From positions 1-58,620 of the forward strand of contig NZ_VZDO01000025.1 of assembly GCF_008802405.1 (NCBI RefSeq): DNA of 58,620 nucleotides, written 5' to 3'. Source of the DNA: Plantimonas leprariae. Its GTDB lineage: Bacteria > Pseudomonadota > Alphaproteobacteria > Rhizobiales > Rhizobiaceae. The notes beneath the pieces were generated by a model. That model was not told the origin of the DNA and ran no database searches. It worked only from the letters and a program-made list of their open reading frames with translations. This document shows, piece after piece, positions 49,621 to 58,404 of the stretch (positions within the stretch are counted from its first letter, which is position 1; the number at the start of each line of letters is the position of its first letter). Position numbers and translations under genes: made by a program.

Positions 49621-50536
49621 AGCGGAAGCTCCTGAGATTGCCAAGCCCGTTCCCGCCGAGGAGCGGCCGTTCAAGGTCCTGGTGATCGCCGGCTCGCAGC
49701 GGCGGCTGAACTCGTGCCCCGGTCTCAACTCGAAGGCGCGGGCGCTGATGCATCGGATGCTCGGCCGCCTGCCAATGGGCTGGCAGATCGATCACGAGGA
49801 CATCGGCAACGAGCATGGCAAGCCGAAGATCCAGCCCTGCAACGCCTGCGTCTCGTCGTCAATGGCGCTCTGCGTCTGGCCCTGCAACTGTTACGGTCCC
49901 GGCAGCGACCACCAGCCGGACCTATTCTGGGACCTGCACCTCTACGAGCGCTTGGCTCGGGCGGACGCCTGGGCGTTCATCGGTCCGATCAACTGGTACG
50001 GTCCGTCCTCCACCTTGAAGCTCCTGTTCGACCGCCTCGTCTGCATGAACGGCGGCAACCCGCGTCCCGACCTCATCGAGAAGAAGTCGACGCTGCTCGC
50101 GCAGGCGCTGGAGCGCTCGCCGCAGTGGCAGGATCTGACGCGCAACCATCTCGAAGGGCGCACGGCCGCCTTCTTCTGCTACGGCGACCAGGGCGGGGCC
50201 GATCTCGACGAGACCGGCCGCCCGAAGATCCTCCGGCACAAGGACTGGTTCGATCCGGCGGACGAACCGTTCCGCAACGAGCGCGACGCCTATCAGGGCC
50301 TCGTCTGGCAGTGCCGCTATTCCGGCATCGAGGTGCCGGATCGGCTGTGGCGGCACGCCGACATCGGCGTCGGCCGGCTCTACGCCGACGACCAGGCCGG
50401 AGACATGACGAGCGAGCCCGACGCGCTCGCCGCGTTCGACGCATGGGCCGACGACTTCGCCCGCCACGTCGAGGCGAAGGGTCGGGTGCCGGACACGACG
50501 GAGGCCGAACGCTCCGCGAGATCGACAACGCAGTGA
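49613..50536 (+). CDS. Flavodoxin-like NAD(P)H-dependent FMN oxidoreductase
   Basis: A 307-residue protein. After a short N-terminal tail, FKVLVIAGSQRRLNSCPGL is the FMN-phosphate loop of the NADPH-dependent FMN reductase fold. DAWAFIGPINWYGPSSTLKL, then LFDRL, is the second flavin loop. A Cys cluster (CNACVSSSMALCVWPCNCYG) could bind metal or act in redox chemistry. The GTG at 49613 overlaps the AAA ATPase gene (GTGACTGA) and its stop overlaps the FUSC gene, so three genes form one operon. Confidence 0.82.
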   Translation: MTEAEAPEIAKPVPAEERPFKVLVIAGSQRRLNSCPGLNSKARALMHRMLGRLPMGWQIDHEDIGNEHGKPKIQPCNACVSSSMALCVWPCNCYGPGSDHQPDLFWDLHLYERLARADAWAFIGPINWYGPSSTLKLLFDRLVCMNGGNPRPDLIEKKSTLLAQALERSPQWQDLTRNHLEGRTAAFFCYGDQGGADLDETGRPKILRHKDWFDPADEPFRNERDAYQGLVWQCRYSGIEVPDRLWRHADIGVGRLYADDQAGDMTSEPDALAAFDAWADDFARHVEAKGRVPDTTEAERSARSTTQ

Positions 50537-51525
50537 CGTTCAGCAGTTTCGTCCGCCATGCGGTGCGCAACTGGCGGCGAGCCTTGCGAGGCGTTCTCCT
50601 GTCGGCCGCCGCGGCGTCGCTCGCGTGGTGGCTCGCCTCGTACCTGCCGGGAAGCACGCAACCGACCTTCGCCGGCATCGCCGCCGTGACGTGCTTGTCG
50701 CCAGGCGTATCCGACCGCGGCCGGCAGGCGATTCGCATGCTTGCCGGCGTCGCCCTCGGGATCCTCGTCGGAACCGCCGGCTTGGCGTTCGGCGACGCGT
50801 ATCCGGTTCTGCGGGTCGGGGCGGTCACGCTCGCCGCGATGCTGGTGGCGGCGAGCTTCGGCTTCAACGCCACCGTGATCATCCAGGCCGGTGCGTCGGC
50901 GATCATCGTCGTCGGCAGCGCCCAATCGGGCGCAGGCTTCCAGCGTATCTTCGATGCCGCGATCGGCGGCATCGTCGGGCTCTTCGTATCGCAGGTGTTG
51001 TTTCCGCCCGATCCTGTCCGAATCATCGCGAAGGCGGCCGACCGCCTCCTCGACACAGTCGCCCTGTCCCTCGAAGCGGGCGCGGAGGCCGTCCGCAGCG
51101 GCGACGTCCGCCCTTTGCGCGCCGGTGGAGAAGCGGTACGGCGCCAAGGCGGCGGCCTGACGGAAGCGATCGACTTCGCGGAAGGGGTCGCGCGCTGGAC
51201 GATCCGCGGACTTCTGAACCGCCGCCGGCTCCTGAGCAAAGCCGAGCGCTGGCGCCGGAAGGCGACGCGGATCGGGCCAATGACGATCCTGTTCGGCGAG
51301 GATCTGGCCGACGCGATCGAGAGTGGCGGTGTGCCTGCCGACTTGGCGGACGCATTGCGCGCTGTGGCGGGGTACTGCCGGCAGGCCGACGCCGAATTTA
51401 GACCGCCTTGTCTTCATCCGAGGCGCAGCAAGCAGTTGACTTCGCAACTCGAAACGCTGCGGAACGAAAGCGCGCAACTACGCCGCATGACGACTGAGGC
51501 GGCGGGCAACAACGGGCGGCACTGA
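50533..51525 (+). CDS. FUSC-family (aromatic acid exporter-like) membrane protein
   Basis: A 330-residue protein with about six membrane helices in the first 170 residues (ALRGVLLSAAAASLAWWLAS; ILVGTAGLAFGDAYPVL; FDAAIGGIVGLFVSQVLFPP). A helical cytosolic half follows. FUSC proteins resemble the efflux subunits AaeB and YccS; a half-size one may act as a dimer. GTG 50533 overlaps the oxidoreductase stop (GTGA). Substrate unknown. Confidence 0.82.
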   Translation: MTFSSFVRHAVRNWRRALRGVLLSAAAASLAWWLASYLPGSTQPTFAGIAAVTCLSPGVSDRGRQAIRMLAGVALGILVGTAGLAFGDAYPVLRVGAVTLAAMLVAASFGFNATVIIQAGASAIIVVGSAQSGAGFQRIFDAAIGGIVGLFVSQVLFPPDPVRIIAKAADRLLDTVALSLEAGAEAVRSGDVRPLRAGGEAVRRQGGGLTEAIDFAEGVARWTIRGLLNRRRLLSKAERWRRKATRIGPMTILFGEDLADAIESGGVPADLADALRAVAGYCRQADAEFRPPCLHPRRSKQLTSQLETLRNESAQLRRMTTEAAGNNGRH

Positions 51526-51730
51526 GCGTTGCTTCCTATTATCCGCTGCAGCCATGCGACCCGAACCGTTCGATCGGATGATCGGCTGCGACGCGAACGG
51601 CATGGCTTGCCGATGGCGAATGTCCCGAGCCGCCATGCGTGGCGCTTGTGCGCCTATTCATGTTTCGGCTTGCCGCCACCTGCCGCCGATGCATCTGACA
51701 GGTCCTGCTGTCGCGGATCGGAGCTGTTTC

Positions 51731-52951
51731 ATGAAAGCCATCGTCTTTCACGCGATCGGCGACATCCGTCTCGAAGACGTTTCGGAACCGACCATCCAAG
51801 AGCCGACCGACGCGATCGTTCGACTGACCGCTTCTGCCATCTGCGGCACGGACCTGCACTTCGTGCGCGGCACCTTTTCGGGGATGAAACCCGGAACGAT
51901 CCTCGGCCACGAGGGCGTCGGCGTCGTCGAGAGCGTCGGGCCGATGGTGCGCAACTTCCAGCCGGGCGATCGGGTCATCATCCCATCCACCGTCGGCTGC
52001 GGCTCCTGCTCCTACTGCCGCAAGGGCTACTACGCACAGTGCGACAACATGAACCCCGGCGGCAAGCGCGCCGGCACCGTGTTCTTCGGCGGGCCGGAGG
52101 CGGCGGGCGGGCTCGACGGGCTGCAAGCGGAGAAGGCCCGCGTCCCCTGCGCCCACATCAATCTTGTGAAGCTTCCGGACGCGATCTCCGACGACCAGGC
52201 GATCCTGATGAGCGACATCTTGCCGACCGGCTGGTTCGGCGCCGATATCGCCGACATCGAGGAAGGGCATACGGTCGCGGTCTTCGGTTGCGGGCCGGTC
52301 GGCCAGTTCGCCATCGCCGCAGCCCTTGTCATGGGCGCACGGGTGATCGCCGTCGATCGCCACGAGGACCGGCTCGCCATGGCGCGGCGCCAAGGCGCGG
52401 AAATCGTGAACTTCGACAAGGAGGATCCGGTCGAGACGATCGTCCAGCTCACGGGCGGGATCGGCGTAGATCGGGCGATCGATGCGGTAGGCGTCGACGC
52501 CCAGCACGCCGACCATGGGCCGGCGGGCGAGACCGCGCAGGAGCAGTTCGACCAATTCGGAAAGGAACAGGCGGAGATCGAGCCGGACGCGCGGAAGACC
52601 GGCGACCAATGGGTCGCGGGCGACGCCCCAACGCAGGCTCTCGACTGGGCGGTCGAGGCGCTCGCCAAGGCCGGGCAACTCTCGATCATCGGCGTCTATC
52701 CGCCGACCGACCGCGTCTTCCCGATCGGCAAGGCGATGAACAAGAACCTCACCGTAAAGATGGGGAACTGCAATCACCGCCGCTACTATTCAGCCCTGAT
52801 CGACCTCGTCGTGTCCGGCGCAATCGACCCGTTGAAGGTCCTGACCGAGGTCGAGCCCATGCACGGCGCGATCGAGGCCTACGAGGCCTTCGACCGGCGC
52901 GAGCCCGGCTGGATCAAGGTCGAGCTGAAGCCGGTCGCCGAACCCGCCTGA
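51731..52951 (+). CDS. Zinc-dependent alcohol/aldehyde dehydrogenase (MDR family)
   Basis: A 406-residue cytosolic enzyme. The catalytic zinc site is ICGTDLHF with GHEGVGVVESVG. The structural zinc loop is CGSCSYCRKGYYAQC (Cys at 1, 4, 7, 15). The NAD-binding motif is VFGCGPVGQFAI. The long form with an insertion near residues 255-300 resembles glutathione-independent formaldehyde dehydrogenase/dismutase types. It lies 30 nt before paoA-like on the same strand, so it probably feeds aldehyde to the molybdenum enzyme. ATG 51731 starts the conserved MKAIVFHAIGDIRLEDV. Confidence 0.9.
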   Translation: MKAIVFHAIGDIRLEDVSEPTIQEPTDAIVRLTASAICGTDLHFVRGTFSGMKPGTILGHEGVGVVESVGPMVRNFQPGDRVIIPSTVGCGSCSYCRKGYYAQCDNMNPGGKRAGTVFFGGPEAAGGLDGLQAEKARVPCAHINLVKLPDAISDDQAILMSDILPTGWFGADIADIEEGHTVAVFGCGPVGQFAIAAALVMGARVIAVDRHEDRLAMARRQGAEIVNFDKEDPVETIVQLTGGIGVDRAIDAVGVDAQHADHGPAGETAQEQFDQFGKEQAEIEPDARKTGDQWVAGDAPTQALDWAVEALAKAGQLSIIGVYPPTDRVFPIGKAMNKNLTVKMGNCNHRRYYSALIDLVVSGAIDPLKVLTEVEPMHGAIEAYEAFDRREPGWIKVELKPVAEPA

Positions 52952-52981
52952 CGACGTCGGAACGGAAGGGAGGCCGCGGCC

Positions 52982-53452
52982 ATGGATGTCCGGCTGACGG
53001 TGAACGGCACGAGCCACCGGCTCGATCTCGATCCGCGCGTCACGCTGCTCGACGCGCTCCGCGAGCGGCTCGGCCTGACGGGCACGAAGAAGGGGTGTGA
53101 CCAGGGCCAGTGCGGTGCCTGCACGGTGCTCGTCGACGGCCAGCGCGTCCTGTCATGCTTCGTCCTCGCCGCAACCGTGCGCGGGAAAGTCGAGACCGTC
53201 GAGGGTCTGGCTAGCGAAGGTGACCCACTGCACCCGATGCAGGCGGCCTTCATCGAATGCGACGCCTTCCAGTGCGGCTACTGCACGCCGGGGCAGATCA
53301 TGAGCGCCATTGCCTGCATCCGCGAAGGCCATGCGGGCGACGAGACGGAGGTTCGAGAATACATGAGCGGCAATCTCTGCCGCTGCGCCGCCTATCCGAA
53401 GATCGTCGAGGCGGTCCTGAAGGCGAAGCCCGCGATTGAGGCACGCGCCTGA
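52982..53452 (+). CDS. 2Fe-2S subunit of a PaoA-like molybdenum aldehyde oxidoreductase
   Basis: A 156-residue small subunit with two 2Fe-2S clusters: plant-type ligands Cys39, Cys44, Cys47 and Cys59 (GCDQGQCGACTVLV) and the helical-bundle set in CGYCTPGQIMSA and NLCRCAAYPKI. E. coli PaoA carries a Tat signal of about 50 residues; this one begins directly at the ferredoxin domain (MDVRLTVNGTSHRLDL), so the enzyme is probably cytosolic. The stop overlaps the next ATG (TGATG). Confidence 0.92.
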   Translation: MDVRLTVNGTSHRLDLDPRVTLLDALRERLGLTGTKKGCDQGQCGACTVLVDGQRVLSCFVLAATVRGKVETVEGLASEGDPLHPMQAAFIECDAFQCGYCTPGQIMSAIACIREGHAGDETEVREYMSGNLCRCAAYPKIVEAVLKAKPAIEARA

Positions 53453-54477
53453 TGCGTGCCTTCGCAATCGAACGGGCTGCCGGCACGGCCGAGGCGCTCC
53501 GGCTCGGGCGGATCGAGGCGGGAGCCCAAGACGACCTCGCCGCGGTGCCGCGTTTCCTCGCCGGCGGCACGAACCTTCTCGACCTGATGAAGCTCGACGT
53601 GATGCGCGCGAGCGTCCTGGTCGACATCAACGACCTCGAAGCGGAGCATGGCGGCATCGCGATCCGGGACGGCATGCTGCATCTCGGCGGCCTCGCGCGC
53701 ATGGCGGCGGTCGCGGATCACCCCGTGGTCCGGCGCGACTTTCCCATCCTGTCGGAGGCTTTATGGAAGGCCGCGAGCCCGCAGCTTCGCAACATGGCGA
53801 CGCTTGCCGGCAACGTCCTCCAGCGCACTCGCTGCAATTACTTCCGCGGCAGGCAGTGGGCCGGCTGCAACAAGCGCGATCCCGGCTCCGGCTGCGCGGC
53901 GAAGGACGGCGTCAACCGGCGCCTCGCCGTTCTCGGCACGAGCGAGCAATGCATCGCCAACTATCCCGGCGACTTCGCTGTCGCCCTCGCGGGGCTCGGC
54001 GCCGAAGTCGACATCCTCGGCAATGACGGCGGACGGCGCAGCCTGCCGTTCGAGGCACTGCACCGCCTGCCCGGCGACACGCCGCATATCGAAACGGAGC
54101 TGGAACCGGGCGAACTGATCACCGGCTTCCGCGTACCGATCGGCGACTGGACCCGCCGCTCGCTCTACCTAAAAATCCGCGACCGCGAGTCCTACGACTT
54201 CGCGCTGGCTTCAGCCGCCGTCGCGCTCGACCTCGGCCCCGACGGCACGGTTCGATCCGCCCGCATCGGACTCGGCGGCCTTGCGGCGAAGCCCTGGCGA
54301 TCGCACGAGGCGGAAGACGCGCTCGCAGGCCGGAGCCTCGACGAGACGTCGGCGCAGGAGGCCGCGGAGGCTGCCTTCGCTTCCGCCGTGCCGCATGGTG
54401 ATGCGGCCTTCAAGCTCGATCTCGGCCGCCGCACGCTGGTCCGCGCTCTGCTCGCCGCGCAGGCGATGGAGATTTAG
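53452..54477 (+). CDS. FAD/4Fe-4S subunit, PaoB-like
   Basis: A 341-residue medium subunit. FLAGGTNLLDLMKLDV is the FAD-binding loop. The Cys-rich insertion TRCNYFRGRQWAGCNKRDPG, then SGCAAK and TSEQCIANYPGD, matches the 4Fe-4S site found in PaoB and in 4-hydroxybenzoyl-CoA reductase-type subunits. It passes electrons from the molybdenum site to the acceptor. The stop codon is immediately followed by the large subunit ATG. Confidence 0.92.
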   Translation: MRAFAIERAAGTAEALRLGRIEAGAQDDLAAVPRFLAGGTNLLDLMKLDVMRASVLVDINDLEAEHGGIAIRDGMLHLGGLARMAAVADHPVVRRDFPILSEALWKAASPQLRNMATLAGNVLQRTRCNYFRGRQWAGCNKRDPGSGCAAKDGVNRRLAVLGTSEQCIANYPGDFAVALAGLGAEVDILGNDGGRRSLPFEALHRLPGDTPHIETELEPGELITGFRVPIGDWTRRSLYLKIRDRESYDFALASAAVALDLGPDGTVRSARIGLGGLAAKPWRSHEAEDALAGRSLDETSAQEAAEAAFASAVPHGDAAFKLDLGRRTLVRALLAAQAMEI

Positions 54478-56754
54478 ATGGACGATCTCCTGCCGCTCGA
54501 CTCCGCCCACCGCGTCTTCGGCACATCGCACCCGCGCATCGACGGCCGCGCCAAGGTGACGGGCCGCGCGCTTTATCCGTCCGACGAGCCCGTCGCCGCC
54601 CCGGCCTATGCCTTTCTCGTCACCAGCGCGATCGCGCGCGGGCGGATCGCCGGCTTCGATTTGGACGAAGCGCGGTCGCTGGATGGCGTCATCGATATCC
54701 TGACTCACGAGAATGTCGGCGGCGAGGCGCGCCCGCCCGAGCAGCAGGCCGGCGGCGAGACGACCACGACGATGGAAAACGACCGGATCTGGCACGACGG
54801 CCAGATCATCGGCGTCGTCGTCGCCGAAACCTACGAGATCGCGCGCGATGCGGCCTATCGCATCTTCGTCCATTACGAGTCGGAAGCGCCCTCAGCCACC
54901 TTCGACTCTCCCGGCGTCGAGGAGGAGCGGCGCGAACCTGGCGAGCACGAGGATTACGAGGTCGGCAACGCGGAAGGCGCTCTGGGTGAGGCCGAGGCGA
55001 CCGTCGACGAGTGGTATGAGACGCCGACGCAGCACCACAACCCGATCGAGCTTTTCACCACGACCTGCATCTGGGAGAACGATCGCCTGACGGTGCTGGA
55101 GCCCAGCCAGTTCGTCTATGGCATGCGCGGCAACATCGCCGGGCAGTTCGGCCTCGATCCCGGGAAGGTTCGGGGCGTTTCGAAATATGTCGGTGGCGCC
55201 TTCGGATCGAAGGGCGGACTCACCGCCCGCACGGCCTGGATCGCGATCGCCGCCCGCCGGATCAACCGTCCGGTGAAGCTTGTCGCGACGCGCGACCAGG
55301 GCTTCACCATTGTCACGTATCGCGCCGAAACGCGCCACCATCTTCAGCTCGGCGCGACGCGCGAGGGCAGGCTCGTCGCCCTTCGGCACGAGGGCTGGGA
55401 ACTGACGAGCCGGCCGAGCCAGTACAATGTCTCCGGCACCGAGACGACGGCGCGCGTCTACGCCTGCCCGAACATCCTGACACGCGTCAACATCGTCCAT
55501 GCCGACCGCAACACGCCGGGTTTTATGCGGGCGCCGCCCGACACGCCCTACATGTTTCCGCTGGAATCGGCGATGGACGAGCTTGCCTGGAAGCTGGAGA
55601 TCGATCCGATCGAGCTTCGACGCTTGAACGAGCCGGGCCGCGACCCGGTGAACGGCAACGCTTGGTCGAGCCGCAACCTGATGGCCTGCTTCGAGGAAGG
55701 CGCGAAGCGCTTCGGCTGGCCGTCGCCACGTCCGGCCCCCGGTACCCGTTGGGACGGCGACTGGCGGGTCGGCCTCGGCTGCGCCAGCGCCGCCTATCCG
55801 TCCAACATCGCGGCGACCGCGGCGCGAGTGCATCTTCGGGCGGACGGCCATGCGCGAGTGGAGATCGCCGGGCACGACATCGGCACCGGCGCCTACACGG
55901 TCGCGGCGATGACGGTTGCGGACCGGCTCGGCGTCGAGGTCGGGAAAGTCGACGTCGCGATGGGTGACACCAGCCTGCCGCCAGCCTCGCTCGCGGCCGG
56001 TTCGAGCCACACCGCATCGATCACCCATGCCATCGCTCTCGCCTGCGACGACTTGCGCCGACGCCTGATCCAGACGTCTATCACCAGCGACGAAGGACCT
56101 CTTGCCGGCCGCGGGTTCGAGGCGGTCGACCTCTACGGCGGAAGGCTCGTGGCCGATGATGGTGGCGAGGAAAGCTTGGAGGACGCGGCGAACCGCCTTT
56201 CGCGCGGCGCCGTCGAAGCCTATGGCGAATACATCCCGAAGGGTCTTCCGCCGGAGGCGATGGACAAACTCTACAGCGGCAAGCCGCCGATCTGGCGCGG
56301 CCAGCAGCGCAAGGATGTGACCGCCTACGGCTTCGGCGCGCAGTTCGTTGAAGTTCGGGTCCACGCCCGGACCGGAGAAATCCGCGTACCCCGCATGCTC
56401 GGCGTCTTCTCCTGCGGCACGATCGTCAATCCGCTCACCGCGCACAGCCAGTTCATGGGCGGTATGATCTGGGGCATCGGGGCGGCGCTCTTGGAAAAGA
56501 CCGAGATCGACCTTCGCCACGCAAGCTACGTCAACGACAACATCTCGGAATACCACATCCCGGTGAACGCGGATGTCGGCACGGTCGAGGTCGTGATGCT
56601 GCCGGAACGCGACGTGGCGGTGAACCCGCTCGGCATCAAGGGCATCGGCGAGATCGGCATCGTCGGCGTCAACGCCGCCATCGCCAACGCCGTGTTCCAC
56701 GCGACGGGCCGCCGTATCCGCAAGCTCCCCATTCGGATCGAAGACATGATCTGA
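54478..56754 (+). CDS. Molybdopterin subunit, PaoC-like aldehyde dehydrogenase
   Basis: A 758-residue large subunit of the xanthine oxidase family. KYVGGAFGSKGG is the family Gly-rich segment, AGSSHTAS a cofactor loop, and GIKGIGEIG contains the catalytic Glu near the C-terminus. It oxidises aldehydes (aromatic ones in E. coli) to acids, using water as the oxygen source. It needs a molybdopterin-cytosine cofactor and a PaoD-like maturation protein, neither of which is in the window. With the zinc dehydrogenase it forms a detoxification or carbon-use operon. Confidence 0.93.
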   Translation: MDDLLPLDSAHRVFGTSHPRIDGRAKVTGRALYPSDEPVAAPAYAFLVTSAIARGRIAGFDLDEARSLDGVIDILTHENVGGEARPPEQQAGGETTTTMENDRIWHDGQIIGVVVAETYEIARDAAYRIFVHYESEAPSATFDSPGVEEERREPGEHEDYEVGNAEGALGEAEATVDEWYETPTQHHNPIELFTTTCIWENDRLTVLEPSQFVYGMRGNIAGQFGLDPGKVRGVSKYVGGAFGSKGGLTARTAWIAIAARRINRPVKLVATRDQGFTIVTYRAETRHHLQLGATREGRLVALRHEGWELTSRPSQYNVSGTETTARVYACPNILTRVNIVHADRNTPGFMRAPPDTPYMFPLESAMDELAWKLEIDPIELRRLNEPGRDPVNGNAWSSRNLMACFEEGAKRFGWPSPRPAPGTRWDGDWRVGLGCASAAYPSNIAATAARVHLRADGHARVEIAGHDIGTGAYTVAAMTVADRLGVEVGKVDVAMGDTSLPPASLAAGSSHTASITHAIALACDDLRRRLIQTSITSDEGPLAGRGFEAVDLYGGRLVADDGGEESLEDAANRLSRGAVEAYGEYIPKGLPPEAMDKLYSGKPPIWRGQQRKDVTAYGFGAQFVEVRVHARTGEIRVPRMLGVFSCGTIVNPLTAHSQFMGGMIWGIGAALLEKTEIDLRHASYVNDNISEYHIPVNADVGTVEVVMLPERDVAVNPLGIKGIGEIGIVGVNAAIANAVFHATGRRIRKLPIRIEDMI

Positions 56755-56979
56755 CGCGGTGTACGATCGTCAACCATTGCGAGCCGTGTGCTGCCCAGGG
56801 TTCCACATTTTCAGGCACGAGGTACGATAACCCGTAGTCGGCCTCGTCATCTGTCGCCGATCCCCTGCCGGAGAAGGTAGCCAAGGGACAAGCGACGTCA
56901 GGCGGCTCAGCCTCCCTTGGTAAGGTTGCGAAGCCGGTCGGTTTCGTGGGAACTATTCCTGTCGCGGACCGGGGGATGC

Positions 56980-57807
56980 ATGGAACGGTTGAAGCCGTCC
57001 CGAAGAGACTTCCTGGTCGGTCTCGGGCGTGGATTTGCCGGCTCGCTGATCTTCTCGCTGCCGATGCTGATGACCATGGAGATGTGGTGGCTCGGCTTCT
57101 ATGCCGACCCCTTGCGCCTCGCTCTCTTCATGACCCTTCTCCTTCCCTTGTTGTGGCGTTTATCACGCTACGGCGGCTTGCGGCACACCCGATCCGGCTG
57201 GGACGACTTGGCGGACGCGCTCGTCGCGGTCGCCATCGCTGCCATCGCCTCCGCGGTCGTGCTCGCCCTGTTCGGTGTTCTCGATCGCGGCATGTCGACC
57301 CACGAGGTTGTCGGCAAGCTCCTGCTCCAGACCTTCTGCGGCAGCATTGGGGCTATGCTGGCGCAGAACCAGTTCGGCGAGAAGGATCTGAGGGACGAGC
57401 GCCGCGAGGCGGAAGCCTCCTATCTCGACGAGATGTTCCTGATGGTTGTCGGGGCGCTGTTTCTGTCGCTGAACATGGCGCCTACCGAGGAAATTATCCT
57501 TATCGCCTACCAAATGTCCGTCTGGCAGGTGATCGTCCTCATCCTTCTGACGCTCGTTCTCATGCACGCCTTCGTCTACGGGCTGGAGTTCGGCGGAACG
57601 GAGCGGCCGCGTGATGGCGAAGGCTTCTGGAGCGTCTTCGCTCGCTTCACCGTTGCGGGCTATGCTCTTGTCCTGCTTGTCAGCTTCTATGTGCTGTGGA
57701 CCTTCGGCCGGCTCGACAGCACTGGCAACTTGCCGACCCTTGGAACGACCATTGTCCTCGGATTTCCCGGCGCTCTCGGCGCAGCGGTTGCAAGGTTGAT
57801 GCTCTGA
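56980..57807 (+). CDS. TIGR02587 family membrane protein
   Basis: A 275-residue protein with about seven membrane helices: a basic start (MERLKPSRRDFLVGLGRGF), then FAGSLIFSLPMLMTMEMWWL and GFYADPLRLALFM, later AEASYLDEMFLMVVGALFLS and APTEEIILIA. TIGR02587 proteins are always followed by a TIGR02588 gene, as here. Function unknown. GGGGG lies before ATG 56980; ATG 56976 is out of frame, and the frame is open to 56917. Confidence 0.88.
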   Translation: MERLKPSRRDFLVGLGRGFAGSLIFSLPMLMTMEMWWLGFYADPLRLALFMTLLLPLLWRLSRYGGLRHTRSGWDDLADALVAVAIAAIASAVVLALFGVLDRGMSTHEVVGKLLLQTFCGSIGAMLAQNQFGEKDLRDERREAEASYLDEMFLMVVGALFLSLNMAPTEEIILIAYQMSVWQVIVLILLTLVLMHAFVYGLEFGGTERPRDGEGFWSVFARFTVAGYALVLLVSFYVLWTFGRLDSTGNLPTLGTTIVLGFPGALGAAVARLML

Positions 57808-58229
57808 TGGGGTGGTTCAAGCGAACTCCGCCTCCCTCGGCCTCTTCGCGCCAAGTCGGCACGTCCGCGCTCGAATGGAGTTTTGCAGTCGCCGGCGGCA
57901 CGATCTTGGTCGGGATGATCGGGTACATGGTCTATTACGGGCTGAGCCAGCCGACCGGACCCGCAAAGATCGTCCTCAAGGCTGACACGGTTGAGCCGAT
58001 GCCGGAGGGCTACGTGCTGACTTTCACGGCGCGCAACGTCGGCTCCTCGACGGCCGCGGCGCTGAAGATCAAAGCCACCCTCCTGGAAGGAGAGCGAGTG
58101 ATCGAGGAGCGGGAGGCGACGATCGACTACCTCCCCGAGCACTCCGAGCGGGAGGGCGGCTTCTTCTTCCGCCGCGATCCTCGCCTCTATCGCACGGACT
58201 TGATGAGCGCCGGTTACGCGGCTCCATGA
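57807..58229 (+). CDS. TIGR02588 family protein
   Basis: A 140-residue protein with one membrane helix (TILVGMIGYMVYYGLSQ) and an extracytoplasmic beta-sandwich (VLKADTVEPMPEGYVLTFTA, then RNVGSSTAAALKIKATLL) like an Ig-fold. The ATG overlaps the TIGR02587 stop (TGATG). Probable partner subunit of the membrane protein. Confidence 0.88.
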   Translation: MGWFKRTPPPSASSRQVGTSALEWSFAVAGGTILVGMIGYMVYYGLSQPTGPAKIVLKADTVEPMPEGYVLTFTARNVGSSTAAALKIKATLLEGERVIEEREATIDYLPEHSEREGGFFFRRDPRLYRTDLMSAGYAAP

Positions 58230-58404
58230 GAACCGCGAATAGAGATAATGATTTTGAACGGACGGCCGTCGTCCAATTTGCTCGCCAGCGATGAGGCGAT
58301 CCTGTCGTCTACATCAAATCGGCTCGAACGGTCACACGACATTCTCTCTTGTAAAGGCGTAGCAATTCCAGGCAGCGGGGCGGAGCAAAGGCAGACCACG
58401 GCGC

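Noticed and set aside
54892-56700. 602-residue minus-strand open frame
   Set aside because: Antisense of the PaoC-like subunit; no recognisable domain.
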